Below the pieces are notes generated by a model. The model did not search any database. It saw only the letters and a list, made by a program, of their open reading frames with translations, and was not told the DNA's origin. This document shows, piece by piece, positions 15,574 through 23,919 of a stretch of DNA of 44,642 nucleotides; the stretch's first letter is position 1, and every line of letters starts with the position of its first letter. Position numbers and translations under genes: made by a program. The DNA is from Myxococcales bacterium (GTDB taxonomy: Bacteria; Myxococcota_A; Polyangia; GCA-2747355), in NCBI GenBank assembly GCA_020431405.1, contig JAGQIK010000228.1:1-44642 (forward strand), written 5' to 3'.

Positions 15574-18500
15574 GTGCGCACACGTACCGCGGTCGCGATG
15601 TGCCTGGCGTGGGCGCTGCTCGCGGCGACGGGCTGTATCCAGAGCCAACAGGCCGATAGCAGGCCCGCCGGCAATGCGGCTCCGCTGGCCACCATCGAGC
15701 GGCTGGCCGATAGCGTCGCCGGCGGCGCGCGCATCGCCACGACCCGTATCGCCGCCGGGCGCATCGGCGCCACGGGCCTCGGCGTTGGTGTCGCTTCAGC
15801 GGAGAGCTACCACGCGAGGGCCGGGGCCACGCCGCGCAGCTTCGACGCGCTCAACGCGGCGCAGCGCCTGCGAGTGCGCTTCGACGCGGTGGGCGCCGCG
15901 CACCTGCGCTCGCTGTCCGCGTCAGCAGTGTTCACGATCTCGCTGCGTGCCGCGCGCTGGGGTTACGGCGAGGCGCTGCGCGCTTGGCGCCGCGTGACGA
16001 GCGCGCGCGCCGCCGGACGGCGCGTCCGCTACGAGCGCGCGGGCGACGGCGTGACCGAGTGGTACGACAACAGCCCGCGCGGCCTCGAGCACGGCTTCAC
16101 GCTGGCGCGCCCGCCGTCCACGCGCCGCGGCGCCGAGCCGCTGGTGATCGAGCTTGCACTCACCGGCGCGCGCGCGAGCCTCGCAGGCGACGAGGTGCGT
16201 CTGCGCGACGCCGCGGGCCGCGTGCTGGCGCGCTATCGCGCGCTGCAGGTGCTCGACGCCGCCAACAAGCGCCTCTCCGCGCGCCTCGCCGTGGCATCCG
16301 GCGCGATCCGCCTCGTCATCGACGATCACACCGCACGTTACCCGTTGCGCGTCGATCCCGTGCTCGTCACCGAGTCGTACATCGAGAAGGGGCATGGTGT
16401 CGTGAGGTTTGGCGAGGCCATCGCGCTCAGTGGCGACACCGCGGTGATCGGCTCGCCCGGCGACGACAGCAAAGGGACCGATGCTGGCGCCGCTTATGTC
16501 TTCGTGCGCGGCGCCAGCGGCTGGGTCGAGCAGGCCAAGCTCGTCGCTTCGGACGGCGCCGCCGGCGACGCCTTTGGCATCACGGTGGCCATCGACGGTG
16601 ACACCGTGCTCGTCGGCGCGCCCAGAGACGATGACAAGGGCAGCGAATCGGGCTCGGTGTACGTCTACGTGCGGTCCGGCGCGCAGTGGAGCCTGCAGCA
16701 GAAGATCGTCGACGCCGCCGGCCAAGCCGACGATCACTTCGGCAGCGCCGTCGCGCTCGACGGCGATACCGCGCTCGCGAGCATCCGTCCAAACGTAGCC
16801 GGATCGACGGGACCCAGTAGCGTGTCCGTGCTGGTGCGCAGTGGAAGCAGCTGGAGCGGGCAGGGGCGGCTCGTGCCAACCAGCGGGTTGACCACCTCTT
16901 TCTTTGGCGGCGCGCTCGATATCAGCGGCGACACGGCGGTGGTTGGCGACACGCATCTTGGTGTGGCCTTCGTCTTCGTTCGAAGCGGCACGAGCTGGAG
17001 CGAGCAGCAGAAACTCGCGGCGGGGCCCGGCAAGTTCGGCGCTTCCGTCGCCGTCGACGGTGACGCGATGGTCGGTTGCTCGTTGACCGGTGACCGCGCC
17101 TGCTACGTCTTTCGTCGCAGCGGTACGTCGTGGAGCGAAGAAGGCCAGCTGCCGCCGCCGACCACCGCCGACGTCGACTTTGGCCGTGCGGTCGACATCA
17201 GCGGCTCGCGCGTGATCGTCGGCGCCCCCGGGGCACAGACCGATCCAGGGGAAGCGTACGTCTTTCAGCGCGGTGCGAGTGGCTGGGACAGCGGCACGAG
17301 CTTGACGGGCAACGGCCGCTCGGAATTCGGTCGGGCCGTGGCGATCGACGGCGACCGCGCGCTCGCCGCGTCGTCCGAGGACCCCACGGTGGCGCCGTAT
17401 TTCGGAGCCGTATACGCGTACGCGGTCAACGGCGCCGCGTGGCCACAAGATGGCCAGCTCGTACCCTCTGCCGATTGGTCAGGCGAATTCGGCGCGGCGC
17501 TGTCGGCGAGCAAGGGCACCCTCGTCGTGGGCGCTCCGAGCCGCGTGCTCAATGGCGAGCGCCGCGGCGAAGCTGGCGTGTACGTCAGGCAAGCCGCGGG
17601 CACCTGGAGCGAGCAGCAGGTGTTGGTGGCCTCCGACGGCGCAGACGCCGATCGCTTCGGCGTGGCGGTCGCCATCGATGGCGACACGGCCGTCGTCGGG
17701 GCTGACGGCGACGACGACAAAGGCGCCGAGGCGGGCTCGCTTTACGTGTTCACACGGGCATCGGGCAGCTGGAGCCAGCAGCAGAAGCTCGTCGCCGCCG
17801 ATGGGGCTGCCGGCGACAAGCTCGGCCACGTGGTGGCCGTCAGTGGCGATACCCTCGCGGTGGCGGCGCCGGCGGACGACGACAAGGGGCAGGACTCGGG
17901 CTCGGTCTACGTGTTCACACGCGCATCGGGTACCTGGAGCCTGCAGCAGAAGATCGTCGCCGCCGATGGCGCCGCCGGCGACGGCTTGGGTGCAGCGCTC
18001 TCGCTCGACCGCGACACGCTGGCCATCGGCGCACCCGATGACGACGACCGAGGTGATGGCTCAGGCGCCGTCTACGTGTTCCAGCGATCGGCGGGCACGT
18101 GGACGCTGCAGCAGAAGATCGTGCCGGGTGACGGCACGGCCGGGGCACGCTTTGGCCTCAGCGTCGCGCTCGAAGGCGACAGCGTCGCGGCGGGCTTCGA
18201 TGATGGGACCCAAAGCGGCGTGTATGTCTTCGCGCGCTCGGCGGGCAGCTGGAGCCAGCAGGTCAAGCTGTTGCCCGAGGCCGGCGCCGCCAGCTACGCC
18301 ATGGGCAAGACGATCGCGATGTCGGGGAATGTGCTGTCCGCTGGCGAGCGTCGCTACACGACGACGAGCTCCGCCTCGGACTTCAAGCTGGCGCCACCGA
18401 TTCTCGTGCGCGACGCCGCTGGTAGCTGGCGCCAGCGGCTGCGCCTCTCGTTCGGCAGCGGCCCGTTCCTCGATGACGTGGTCTCGAGCGCCTCGGCCTT

Positions 18501-19455
18501 CACCGCGCTGGCCGTCGCGGACCGCACAGTTTTTCTCGGCTTTGGCAACACGTTCTATATGCCCGGTCTGGTCTACATCTTCGAGCTGACATTCGAAGCC
18601 GACGGCGCCACCTGCAGCGACGCCGACTCGTGCTTCAGCGGCGTGTGCTTTCAGAGTGCGTGCTGTCACGACGCGTGCGCCGACTTGTGTCACCGCTGCG
18701 ACGCGGCGCCGTTTTCGTGCACGCCCTTCGCGCAGTACGCCGAAGATACGATGGGCAGCGATCAGTGCACGGGCGACAAGACGTGCAACGGCAAGGGCGA
18801 CTGCTTGCTCAAGAACGGCAAGACGTGCGTGCAGCCGAGCGACTGCGCCAGCGGCTTCTGCGTCGACGGCGTGTGCTGCGAGTCGGAGTGCAAAGGCAAC
18901 TGCGAGTCGTGCGCGCTGGGCGGCCAGGGCAAGTGCGAGCCGCACCCCAAGGGCAGCGATCCGGACAAGGACTGCCTCGGCACGGACGCCGACTGCGGCG
19001 GCACCTGCGACGGCGCGGGCGCGTGCGACTTCCCGGGCATCGGCACGCGCTGCGGCGCCAAGCCCTGTCAGGCCTGCGATGGCACGGGGCGCTGCAACAC
19101 CAAGCCGCCCGACGACGACGCCTGCGGCGTGATCGACTGCGACCAGCTCGACACGACGTGTCGCGACTACCAAGACCTCGACGCCGAGCGCTGCGCGGCG
19201 TTCGGCCAGTGCAAGGCCGCCAACGACCCGGCGACGTGTACGAAGGCGACGGACCTCCCGTGCGGCGACGGCGGCGCGGGCGGCGATGGCGGCGCGAGCG
19301 GCGACGGCGCGACGGGCGCTGGCGATAGCGGCGGCTGCAGCTGTCGCGTGGCCGCGCGACCGGACGGGTCGCTGGCCGTGCTCTCGCTTCTCGCGTTGGT
19401 CGCGCTGCTGCGACGACGTCGCCGTCGGGGAGGGCTGGTTGCCGCGCGCCGCTGA
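15574..19455 (+). CDS. Giant FG-GAP propeller surface protein with lipobox and MYXO-CTERM tail, copy 2
   Basis: A GTG start with AGAAGGGAG eight bases upstream, just after the stop of copy 1. The 1293-aa product has the same architecture: a signal with AATGC (Cys21), the EWYDNSPRGLEHGFT-containing N-terminal domain, an array of FG-GAP units (GDTAVIGSPGDD, SGSVYVYVR and similar), the Cys-rich block and a C-terminal GGCSC, a hydrophobic helix and RRRRRR. That tail is a textbook MYXO-CTERM signal, and its GCSC motif is more canonical than the GGCSA of copy 1. The two genes are a tandem duplication in one transcription unit. Having both a lipobox and a sorting tail would allow two anchors or a processed N-terminus; which applies is not visible from sequence. 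Confidence 0.9.
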   Translation: MRTRTAVAMCLAWALLAATGCIQSQQADSRPAGNAAPLATIERLADSVAGGARIATTRIAAGRIGATGLGVGVASAESYHARAGATPRSFDALNAAQRLRVRFDAVGAAHLRSLSASAVFTISLRAARWGYGEALRAWRRVTSARAAGRRVRYERAGDGVTEWYDNSPRGLEHGFTLARPPSTRRGAEPLVIELALTGARASLAGDEVRLRDAAGRVLARYRALQVLDAANKRLSARLAVASGAIRLVIDDHTARYPLRVDPVLVTESYIEKGHGVVRFGEAIALSGDTAVIGSPGDDSKGTDAGAAYVFVRGASGWVEQAKLVASDGAAGDAFGITVAIDGDTVLVGAPRDDDKGSESGSVYVYVRSGAQWSLQQKIVDAAGQADDHFGSAVALDGDTALASIRPNVAGSTGPSSVSVLVRSGSSWSGQGRLVPTSGLTTSFFGGALDISGDTAVVGDTHLGVAFVFVRSGTSWSEQQKLAAGPGKFGASVAVDGDAMVGCSLTGDRACYVFRRSGTSWSEEGQLPPPTTADVDFGRAVDISGSRVIVGAPGAQTDPGEAYVFQRGASGWDSGTSLTGNGRSEFGRAVAIDGDRALAASSEDPTVAPYFGAVYAYAVNGAAWPQDGQLVPSADWSGEFGAALSASKGTLVVGAPSRVLNGERRGEAGVYVRQAAGTWSEQQVLVASDGADADRFGVAVAIDGDTAVVGADGDDDKGAEAGSLYVFTRASGSWSQQQKLVAADGAAGDKLGHVVAVSGDTLAVAAPADDDKGQDSGSVYVFTRASGTWSLQQKIVAADGAAGDGLGAALSLDRDTLAIGAPDDDDRGDGSGAVYVFQRSAGTWTLQQKIVPGDGTAGARFGLSVALEGDSVAAGFDDGTQSGVYVFARSAGSWSQQVKLLPEAGAASYAMGKTIAMSGNVLSAGERRYTTTSSASDFKLAPPILVRDAAGSWRQRLRLSFGSGPFLDDVVSSASAFTALAVADRTVFLGFGNTFYMPGLVYIFELTFEADGATCSDADSCFSGVCFQSACCHDACADLCHRCDAAPFSCTPFAQYAEDTMGSDQCTGDKTCNGKGDCLLKNGKTCVQPSDCASGFCVDGVCCESECKGNCESCALGGQGKCEPHPKGSDPDKDCLGTDADCGGTCDGAGACDFPGIGTRCGAKPCQACDGTGRCNTKPPDDDACGVIDCDQLDTTCRDYQDLDAERCAAFGQCKAANDPATCTKATDLPCGDGGAGGDGGASGDGATGAGDSGGCSCRVAARPDGSLAVLSLLALVALLRRRRRRGGLVAARR
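18640..19314 (+). repeat. Near-identical Cys-rich coding block, copy 2 (pairs with 14761-15435)
   Basis: The second copy of the direct repeat described at 14761-15435. As a direct repeat of about 675 bp separated by 3.2 kb, it is a plausible site for homologous recombination that would fuse the two genes into one chimera and delete one gene's worth of DNA. Confidence 0.85.
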
Positions 19456-19495
19456 GCCTACACTCGGCGAAACGTCAACGCTCGGGGCGCGACGC

Positions 19496-20914
19496 ATGGA
19501 TCAATACAAGCGATGGCGCTGTCTCGGCGCCCTCTGCACAGTGGCGATGGCGCTGTGCCTTTTCACGCCGGCGCGTGCTCGCGCGCAGCTCGACGTGCGC
19601 TCGCAGCGTCACCTCGTCGAGCTGGGGCTCTATCTCGGCGCGCTCTTTCCACCCGACGAGCACGAGCTGTTCGACCTCGGCGTCGGCCACCGCAGGCTGG
19701 CCGACGCGGCGTTTCACGTCGGCGCGCGCGTTGGTTATCTGCCCTGGTCTTTCATCGGCGCGGAGATCGAGGGCGGCGTGATGCCGACGCGCACCGAAAA
19801 CGACGCAGGCGCAGTGCTCTATACCTTCCGCGCTCACCTGCTCGTGCAGTACCCAGCACGCTTCGCCCCCTTCGCGGTGGTCGGCGGTGGGCTGCTCGGC
19901 GTCGCGTCCGGTGACAGCGCGGTGGGAAGCGACGTCGATGGCGGCTTTCACTGGGGCCTCGGCGTCAAGGTCTACGTGACGCAGTGGCTGCAGTTTCGTC
20001 TCGACGCACGACACGACCTCGGCGGAAAGCGCGGCCCGGGCGGCCGGCAGAGCTTCTTCGAGATCCTCGGCGGCGCGAGCCTGCTGCTCGGCTGGCGCGG
20101 CGGCACACCCGTGGCGCCCGACGGTGACGGCGACGGGGTCGTCGACCGCGCCGACCGCTGCCCCGATGTCGCCGCGCGCACGGCCGACGGCTGCCCAGCC
20201 GACAGGGACGGCGACACCATCCCCGACGACAGAGACAGGTGCCCGATGGTCTACGCCAAGACGGCCGACGGTTGCCCCGCTGATCGCGACGGCGACGGCG
20301 TGGCCGATCCGGCTGACAAGTGCCCGACGATCGCTGCCCGCACGCCTGACGGCTGTCCCGGCGACAGCGATGGCGACGGCATCCGCGACGACCTCGACAA
20401 GTGCCCCAAGGTAGCGGCCAAGACGGCGGACGGATGCCCGCTGCCCGACCGCGACGGCGACGGCATCCCGGACGCGCAGGACAAGTGTCCAGATCAGCCC
20501 GAGACGCGAAATGGCTTTCAGGACGACGACGGCTGCCCCGACACCGTGCCCAAGGCGGTCAAGCAGTACACCGGCGCTATTCGGGGCATCACCTTCGCAT
20601 TCAACAGCGCCGAGATCCGCAAGCGCTCGCACGCCGTGCTCGACAAGGCGGTGCGCATGCTGCGCCGCTACAAGAGTGTGCAGCTGCGCGTTCGCGGGCA
20701 TACCGACAACCGGGGCAAGCACGAGGTCAACCTCAAGCTCGCGCGGCTGCGCGCGCAGGAGGTCGTGGACTACCTGGTCAAGAAGGGCATCGACCGTGCG
20801 CGCCTCGGCGTCGAAGCGGTGGGTGACAAGGAGCCGATCGCCGACAACAACACGGCGGCTGGCCGAGCGAAGAATCGCCGCATCGAGTTCAAGATCGTCG
20901 CCGGCAAGCTCTGA
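19496..20914 (+). CDS. OmpA-family outer-membrane protein with TSP3 calcium repeats
   Basis: The ATG at 19496 gives a signal peptide ending near ARARA (about residues 20-30); the frame is open upstream but that part belongs to another reading frame of the propeller gene. The 472-aa product has an N-terminal beta-barrel-like domain (about 35-200), then five to six thrombospondin type-3 Asp-rich repeats (from about 208; DGDGDGVVDRADRCPD, DRDGDGIPDAQDKCPD) expected to bind calcium. The C-terminal OmpA/MotB peptidoglycan-binding domain follows (about 360-472; TFAFNSAEI, GHTDNRGKHEVNLKLARLRA). It tethers outer membrane to peptidoglycan. It lies 40 bp after the second propeller gene and may be co-transcribed with it. 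Confidence 0.92.
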   Translation: MDQYKRWRCLGALCTVAMALCLFTPARARAQLDVRSQRHLVELGLYLGALFPPDEHELFDLGVGHRRLADAAFHVGARVGYLPWSFIGAEIEGGVMPTRTENDAGAVLYTFRAHLLVQYPARFAPFAVVGGGLLGVASGDSAVGSDVDGGFHWGLGVKVYVTQWLQFRLDARHDLGGKRGPGGRQSFFEILGGASLLLGWRGGTPVAPDGDGDGVVDRADRCPDVAARTADGCPADRDGDTIPDDRDRCPMVYAKTADGCPADRDGDGVADPADKCPTIAARTPDGCPGDSDGDGIRDDLDKCPKVAAKTADGCPLPDRDGDGIPDAQDKCPDQPETRNGFQDDDGCPDTVPKAVKQYTGAIRGITFAFNSAEIRKRSHAVLDKAVRMLRRYKSVQLRVRGHTDNRGKHEVNLKLARLRAQEVVDYLVKKGIDRARLGVEAVGDKEPIADNNTAAGRAKNRRIEFKIVAGKL

Positions 20915-20922
20915 TCGTCGGG

Positions 20923-22377
20923 CTAGACGCCGACCTGCGCGAAGAGGGCGAGCAGCTCGGGGTCGGTGGCGGTGGCCGCCAGCGGCGCTAGCAGCGCCTT
21001 CATCGCTTCGCGCTGCGCGTCGTGTCCGGCGCGCCGGCGTTCGAGCTCTTCACGCCAGTCAGCGATGTGTTGCCGGCCTTCCGCCAACCGGCGTGTCTTG
21101 ACGCGACCGAGCTGCTCGAAGTGGTGTCTCAGCTGCTCGAGCGGCTCGTCAAGGACATGCACCGCCTTCGCCCCGCCGGTGTGCGCCTCGCGCTCGAGCT
21201 CGAACAGCGCGCTCTGCAGCGCCGTACGGCGCGCGCGCTGCTGTTGCTCGAACTGCGCCAGCGCTTGCTGCTGCTGCGCCAGCTCGAGCTCGGCCTGGTC
21301 GACGGCGTCGCGCGACTGCGCCAGCGCGGCCAGCCCACGCAGCAAGCGCGCGTCGCCGAGCCCGCGCTCGCGCAGCGCCCGCACCAGCGCCGCGTGGATC
21401 TGCACCGAGCTCTCGCTGCCGGTCGCCGCTGCCGCCGCGTCGTTGTCGTGCTGCATCGAAGCCGTGCCCGACGCGGCCAGCGCCGACGTGTCGAGCGTCG
21501 TCGCGAGGGAGGTCTGCTTCGACGGCGCGTGTCGCGAGGCGGCCTCGCGCAGCGCCTCGAGCAGCGCCGTCGCGCTGGCGTAGCGCGCCGCGGGGTCTTT
21601 GGCCAAACAGCGCGCGACGATCTGGTCGACGACCGCCGGGATTCCCTCGCTGCTCGCCGCCAGCGAGGGCGCTGGATCGTAGATGTGCGCGCGCGCCAAC
21701 CCGACAAGTGTCGGTGACTCGAACGGAGGGCGGCCGGCGATGACGTGAAACGCCATCGCACCGAAGGCGTAGATGTCGGTGCGCGGATCGACGGCTCGCG
21801 TCGTGTCGAACTGCTCTGGGGCCATGTAAGGCGGCGAGCCGAAGGCGCCTCCGTGCTCGGTGTTGTAGCTCTGCTCGAGGCCGACGAGCTTGGCCAGGCC
21901 AAAGTCGGTGACCTTGACCTGATCGCCCAGCCCGTCGTGGGGCGTGACGAGCACGTTGGCCGGCTTGAGGTCGCGGTGCACGATGGCGCAGCGATGGATC
22001 GCGCGCAGCGCCGCCGCCGTCTGCGCCAGGATATTGAGCGCGCGCGCTAGCGGCAGGCCGCCGCTGGGGAGCAACTGCCGGAGCGTTTGGCCCTGCACCA
22101 GCTCCATCACCAAGAACGGCTGGCCCTCGGCGTCCTCGCCGTAGTCGTAGACCGACGGCACGTAGGGGTGCGCCACGCGGCTCAGCGAGCGCGCCTCGCG
22201 GCGAAATCGGCTGCGCATCTGCGGGTTGCTGTCGAGCGACGCGTGGATGACCTTGATCGCCACCGCACGGTCGAGCGCCTGGTGGCGCGCGGCGTAGACA
22301 GCGCCCATGCCGCCTTGACCGAGCAGTCGCTCGATGGCGAAGCGGCCGTCGAAGAGCGTGCCTGGCGCCAGACTCAT
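20923..22377 (-). CDS. Eukaryotic-like Ser/Thr protein kinase with C-terminal coiled coil (cytoplasmic)
   Basis: Of two in-frame starts, a GTG at 22395 and an ATG at 22377, the ATG is chosen because the domain starts right after it. The kinase domain (about residues 8-270) is complete: glycine loop LGQGGMGAVY, VAIKV lysine, HRDLKPANV catalytic loop, DFGLAK, and APEQ. The C-terminal part (about 330-484) has long Gln/Arg/Glu-rich helices that look like coiled coil, and no transmembrane segment, so it should be a soluble PknB-type Hanks kinase. It converges on the OmpA-family gene and diverges from the symporter with a 45-70 bp gap. A role with FHA proteins in this window is possible but unproven. 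Confidence 0.9.
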   Translation of the reverse strand: MSLAPGTLFDGRFAIERLLGQGGMGAVYAARHQALDRAVAIKVIHASLDSNPQMRSRFRREARSLSRVAHPYVPSVYDYGEDAEGQPFLVMELVQGQTLRQLLPSGGLPLARALNILAQTAAALRAIHRCAIVHRDLKPANVLVTPHDGLGDQVKVTDFGLAKLVGLEQSYNTEHGGAFGSPPYMAPEQFDTTRAVDPRTDIYAFGAMAFHVIAGRPPFESPTLVGLARAHIYDPAPSLAASSEGIPAVVDQIVARCLAKDPAARYASATALLEALREAASRHAPSKQTSLATTLDTSALAASGTASMQHDNDAAAAATGSESSVQIHAALVRALRERGLGDARLLRGLAALAQSRDAVDQAELELAQQQQALAQFEQQQRARRTALQSALFELEREAHTGGAKAVHVLDEPLEQLRHHFEQLGRVKTRRLAEGRQHIADWREELERRRAGHDAQREAMKALLAPLAATATDPELLALFAQVGV

Positions 22378-22440
22378 CCCGCCACAACGTATCACGGTCG
22401 GCGCCGGCCCTAGCGGCGCACGTGCGTCGCGAGGTATCGT

Positions 22441-23871
22441 TTGGCAACGATGCTAATCGTCCTCGTCGTCTGCGCAGCGGCGCTCTTCGCGGTGGCGTGG
22501 TGGTCGCGGCGCCGCATCGAGAGCGAAGAGGACTACCTCGTCGCCGGTCGACGGCTGCCGGTGTGGCTTGCCTGGGCCTCGCTGTTCGCGACCTGGTTTG
22601 GCGCCGGAACGTTGCTGACGGTCAGCGACGAGGTGCGCGTGCGAGGCCTCGAGCGCATGGCCCTCGACCCCATCGGCGCGGGCCTGTGCTTGCTGCTCGG
22701 GGCGCTGCTGGTGGCGCGCCCACTGTGGCGCCTCAAGCTGCTGACCCTCGGCGACTTCTACGCGCGGCGTTTCGGTGCGGCGAGCGAGCTCGTCGCCAGC
22801 GCGTTGATGATCCCGGGCTACCTCGGCTGGGTCGCCGTGCAGTTCACAGCGCTGGCGCAGGTGCTCGAGGTTTACGTCGGGCTGCCGGCGGGCTGGGGCG
22901 TGATCGTCGTCGCCGCGGTGGGCACCGCGTATACGCTCGTCGGCGGGCTGTGGTCGGTGACGATCACCGACGCGCTGCAGACGGTGGTGCTGCTCGCAGG
23001 CGTGCTGGTGCTGGCGTGGGCGACGTTTGCCGCGCTCGGCGGCGGCGATGTCGTCGATGGCTGGCGCGAGCTCGTCGCGCGCACGCCGCCCGCGCTGCTA
23101 TCGCCTTGGCCGCGCGGCGGGGCGGGCACCATCGGCTGGATCGCGCTGCTGTGCGCCGGCGCGCTCGGCAATCTGCCCAGCCAGGACCTCAGCCAGCGCA
23201 TCGCCGCCGTGCGCGACGAGCGCTCCGCACGCCGCGCCTGCACCATCGCTGGCGTGCTGTACCTCGTCTTCGGCGTGATCCCGCCGCTGGTCGCGCTCGC
23301 CGGCCGCATCATCGCCGCGCGTGCCGGCGTACGCCCCGCATCGATGCTGCCCTGGCTCGGCCAGCACGTGCTCTCGCCAGCGTGGAGCGCCGTGTTTCTG
23401 GTCGCGACCTGCGCCGCAGTGCTCTCGTCGATCACCAGCGGCGTGCTCGCCGCCTCGAGCTTGCTCTCGCAGAACATCGTCGCGCGCGTGCCCGCCCTCG
23501 ACGCCCGCGCCGGCAGCGCGCTGCGCCGCAACCACACCAGCGTCGGCGTCGTCGGCGCGCTCAGCCTCGCCATCGCGGCGCTGGGCAAGCGCGCCTACGA
23601 CCTGCTCGCTTCGACCTACGAGATCGGCGTCGTCGGCTTGCTCGTTCCGCTCGTCGCCGGCCTGCACGTCGCCCGTGGCGGACAGCGCGCGGCGCTCGTC
23701 TCGATGCTCGCCGGCTCGGCGCTGTGGACGCTGCATCTCGCCTTCGGCTGGGAGACGCTCTTCGGTCCCGGCCTAGGCGCGGTCCTGCCCCTGCCGCGCG
23801 CGCTGGCCTGCTTCTTCATCTCGGCCATCGCCTACGCGCTGTTCGCGACGCGCGACGCGGTGCGCGCCTAG
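22441..23871 (+). CDS. Sodium:solute symporter (SSS family)
   Basis: A polytopic inner-membrane transporter of 473-476 aa with about twelve to thirteen hydrophobic segments. SSS-family features include the early EEDYLVAGRRLP motif, the substrate-path region WFGAGTLL, YTLVGGLWSVTITDALQTVVLL, and GNLPSQDLSQRI in the middle loop. Family members carry amino acids, sugars, carboxylates, proline or pantothenate with sodium; the substrate is not predictable here. The start is uncertain: TTG at 22441 has GAGGT five bases upstream, whereas ATG at 22450 starts directly on the first helix. It shares a short divergent promoter region with the minus-strand kinase. Confidence 0.88.
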   Translation: MATMLIVLVVCAAALFAVAWWSRRRIESEEDYLVAGRRLPVWLAWASLFATWFGAGTLLTVSDEVRVRGLERMALDPIGAGLCLLLGALLVARPLWRLKLLTLGDFYARRFGAASELVASALMIPGYLGWVAVQFTALAQVLEVYVGLPAGWGVIVVAAVGTAYTLVGGLWSVTITDALQTVVLLAGVLVLAWATFAALGGGDVVDGWRELVARTPPALLSPWPRGGAGTIGWIALLCAGALGNLPSQDLSQRIAAVRDERSARRACTIAGVLYLVFGVIPPLVALAGRIIAARAGVRPASMLPWLGQHVLSPAWSAVFLVATCAAVLSSITSGVLAASSLLSQNIVARVPALDARAGSALRRNHTSVGVVGALSLAIAALGKRAYDLLASTYEIGVVGLLVPLVAGLHVARGGQRAALVSMLAGSALWTLHLAFGWETLFGPGLGAVLPLPRALACFFISAIAYALFATRDAVRA

Positions 23872-23919
23872 CGCGTCTCGCGCCGGGTAGCCGCGGCCTC
23901 GACGTGCGATGATAGGGCC

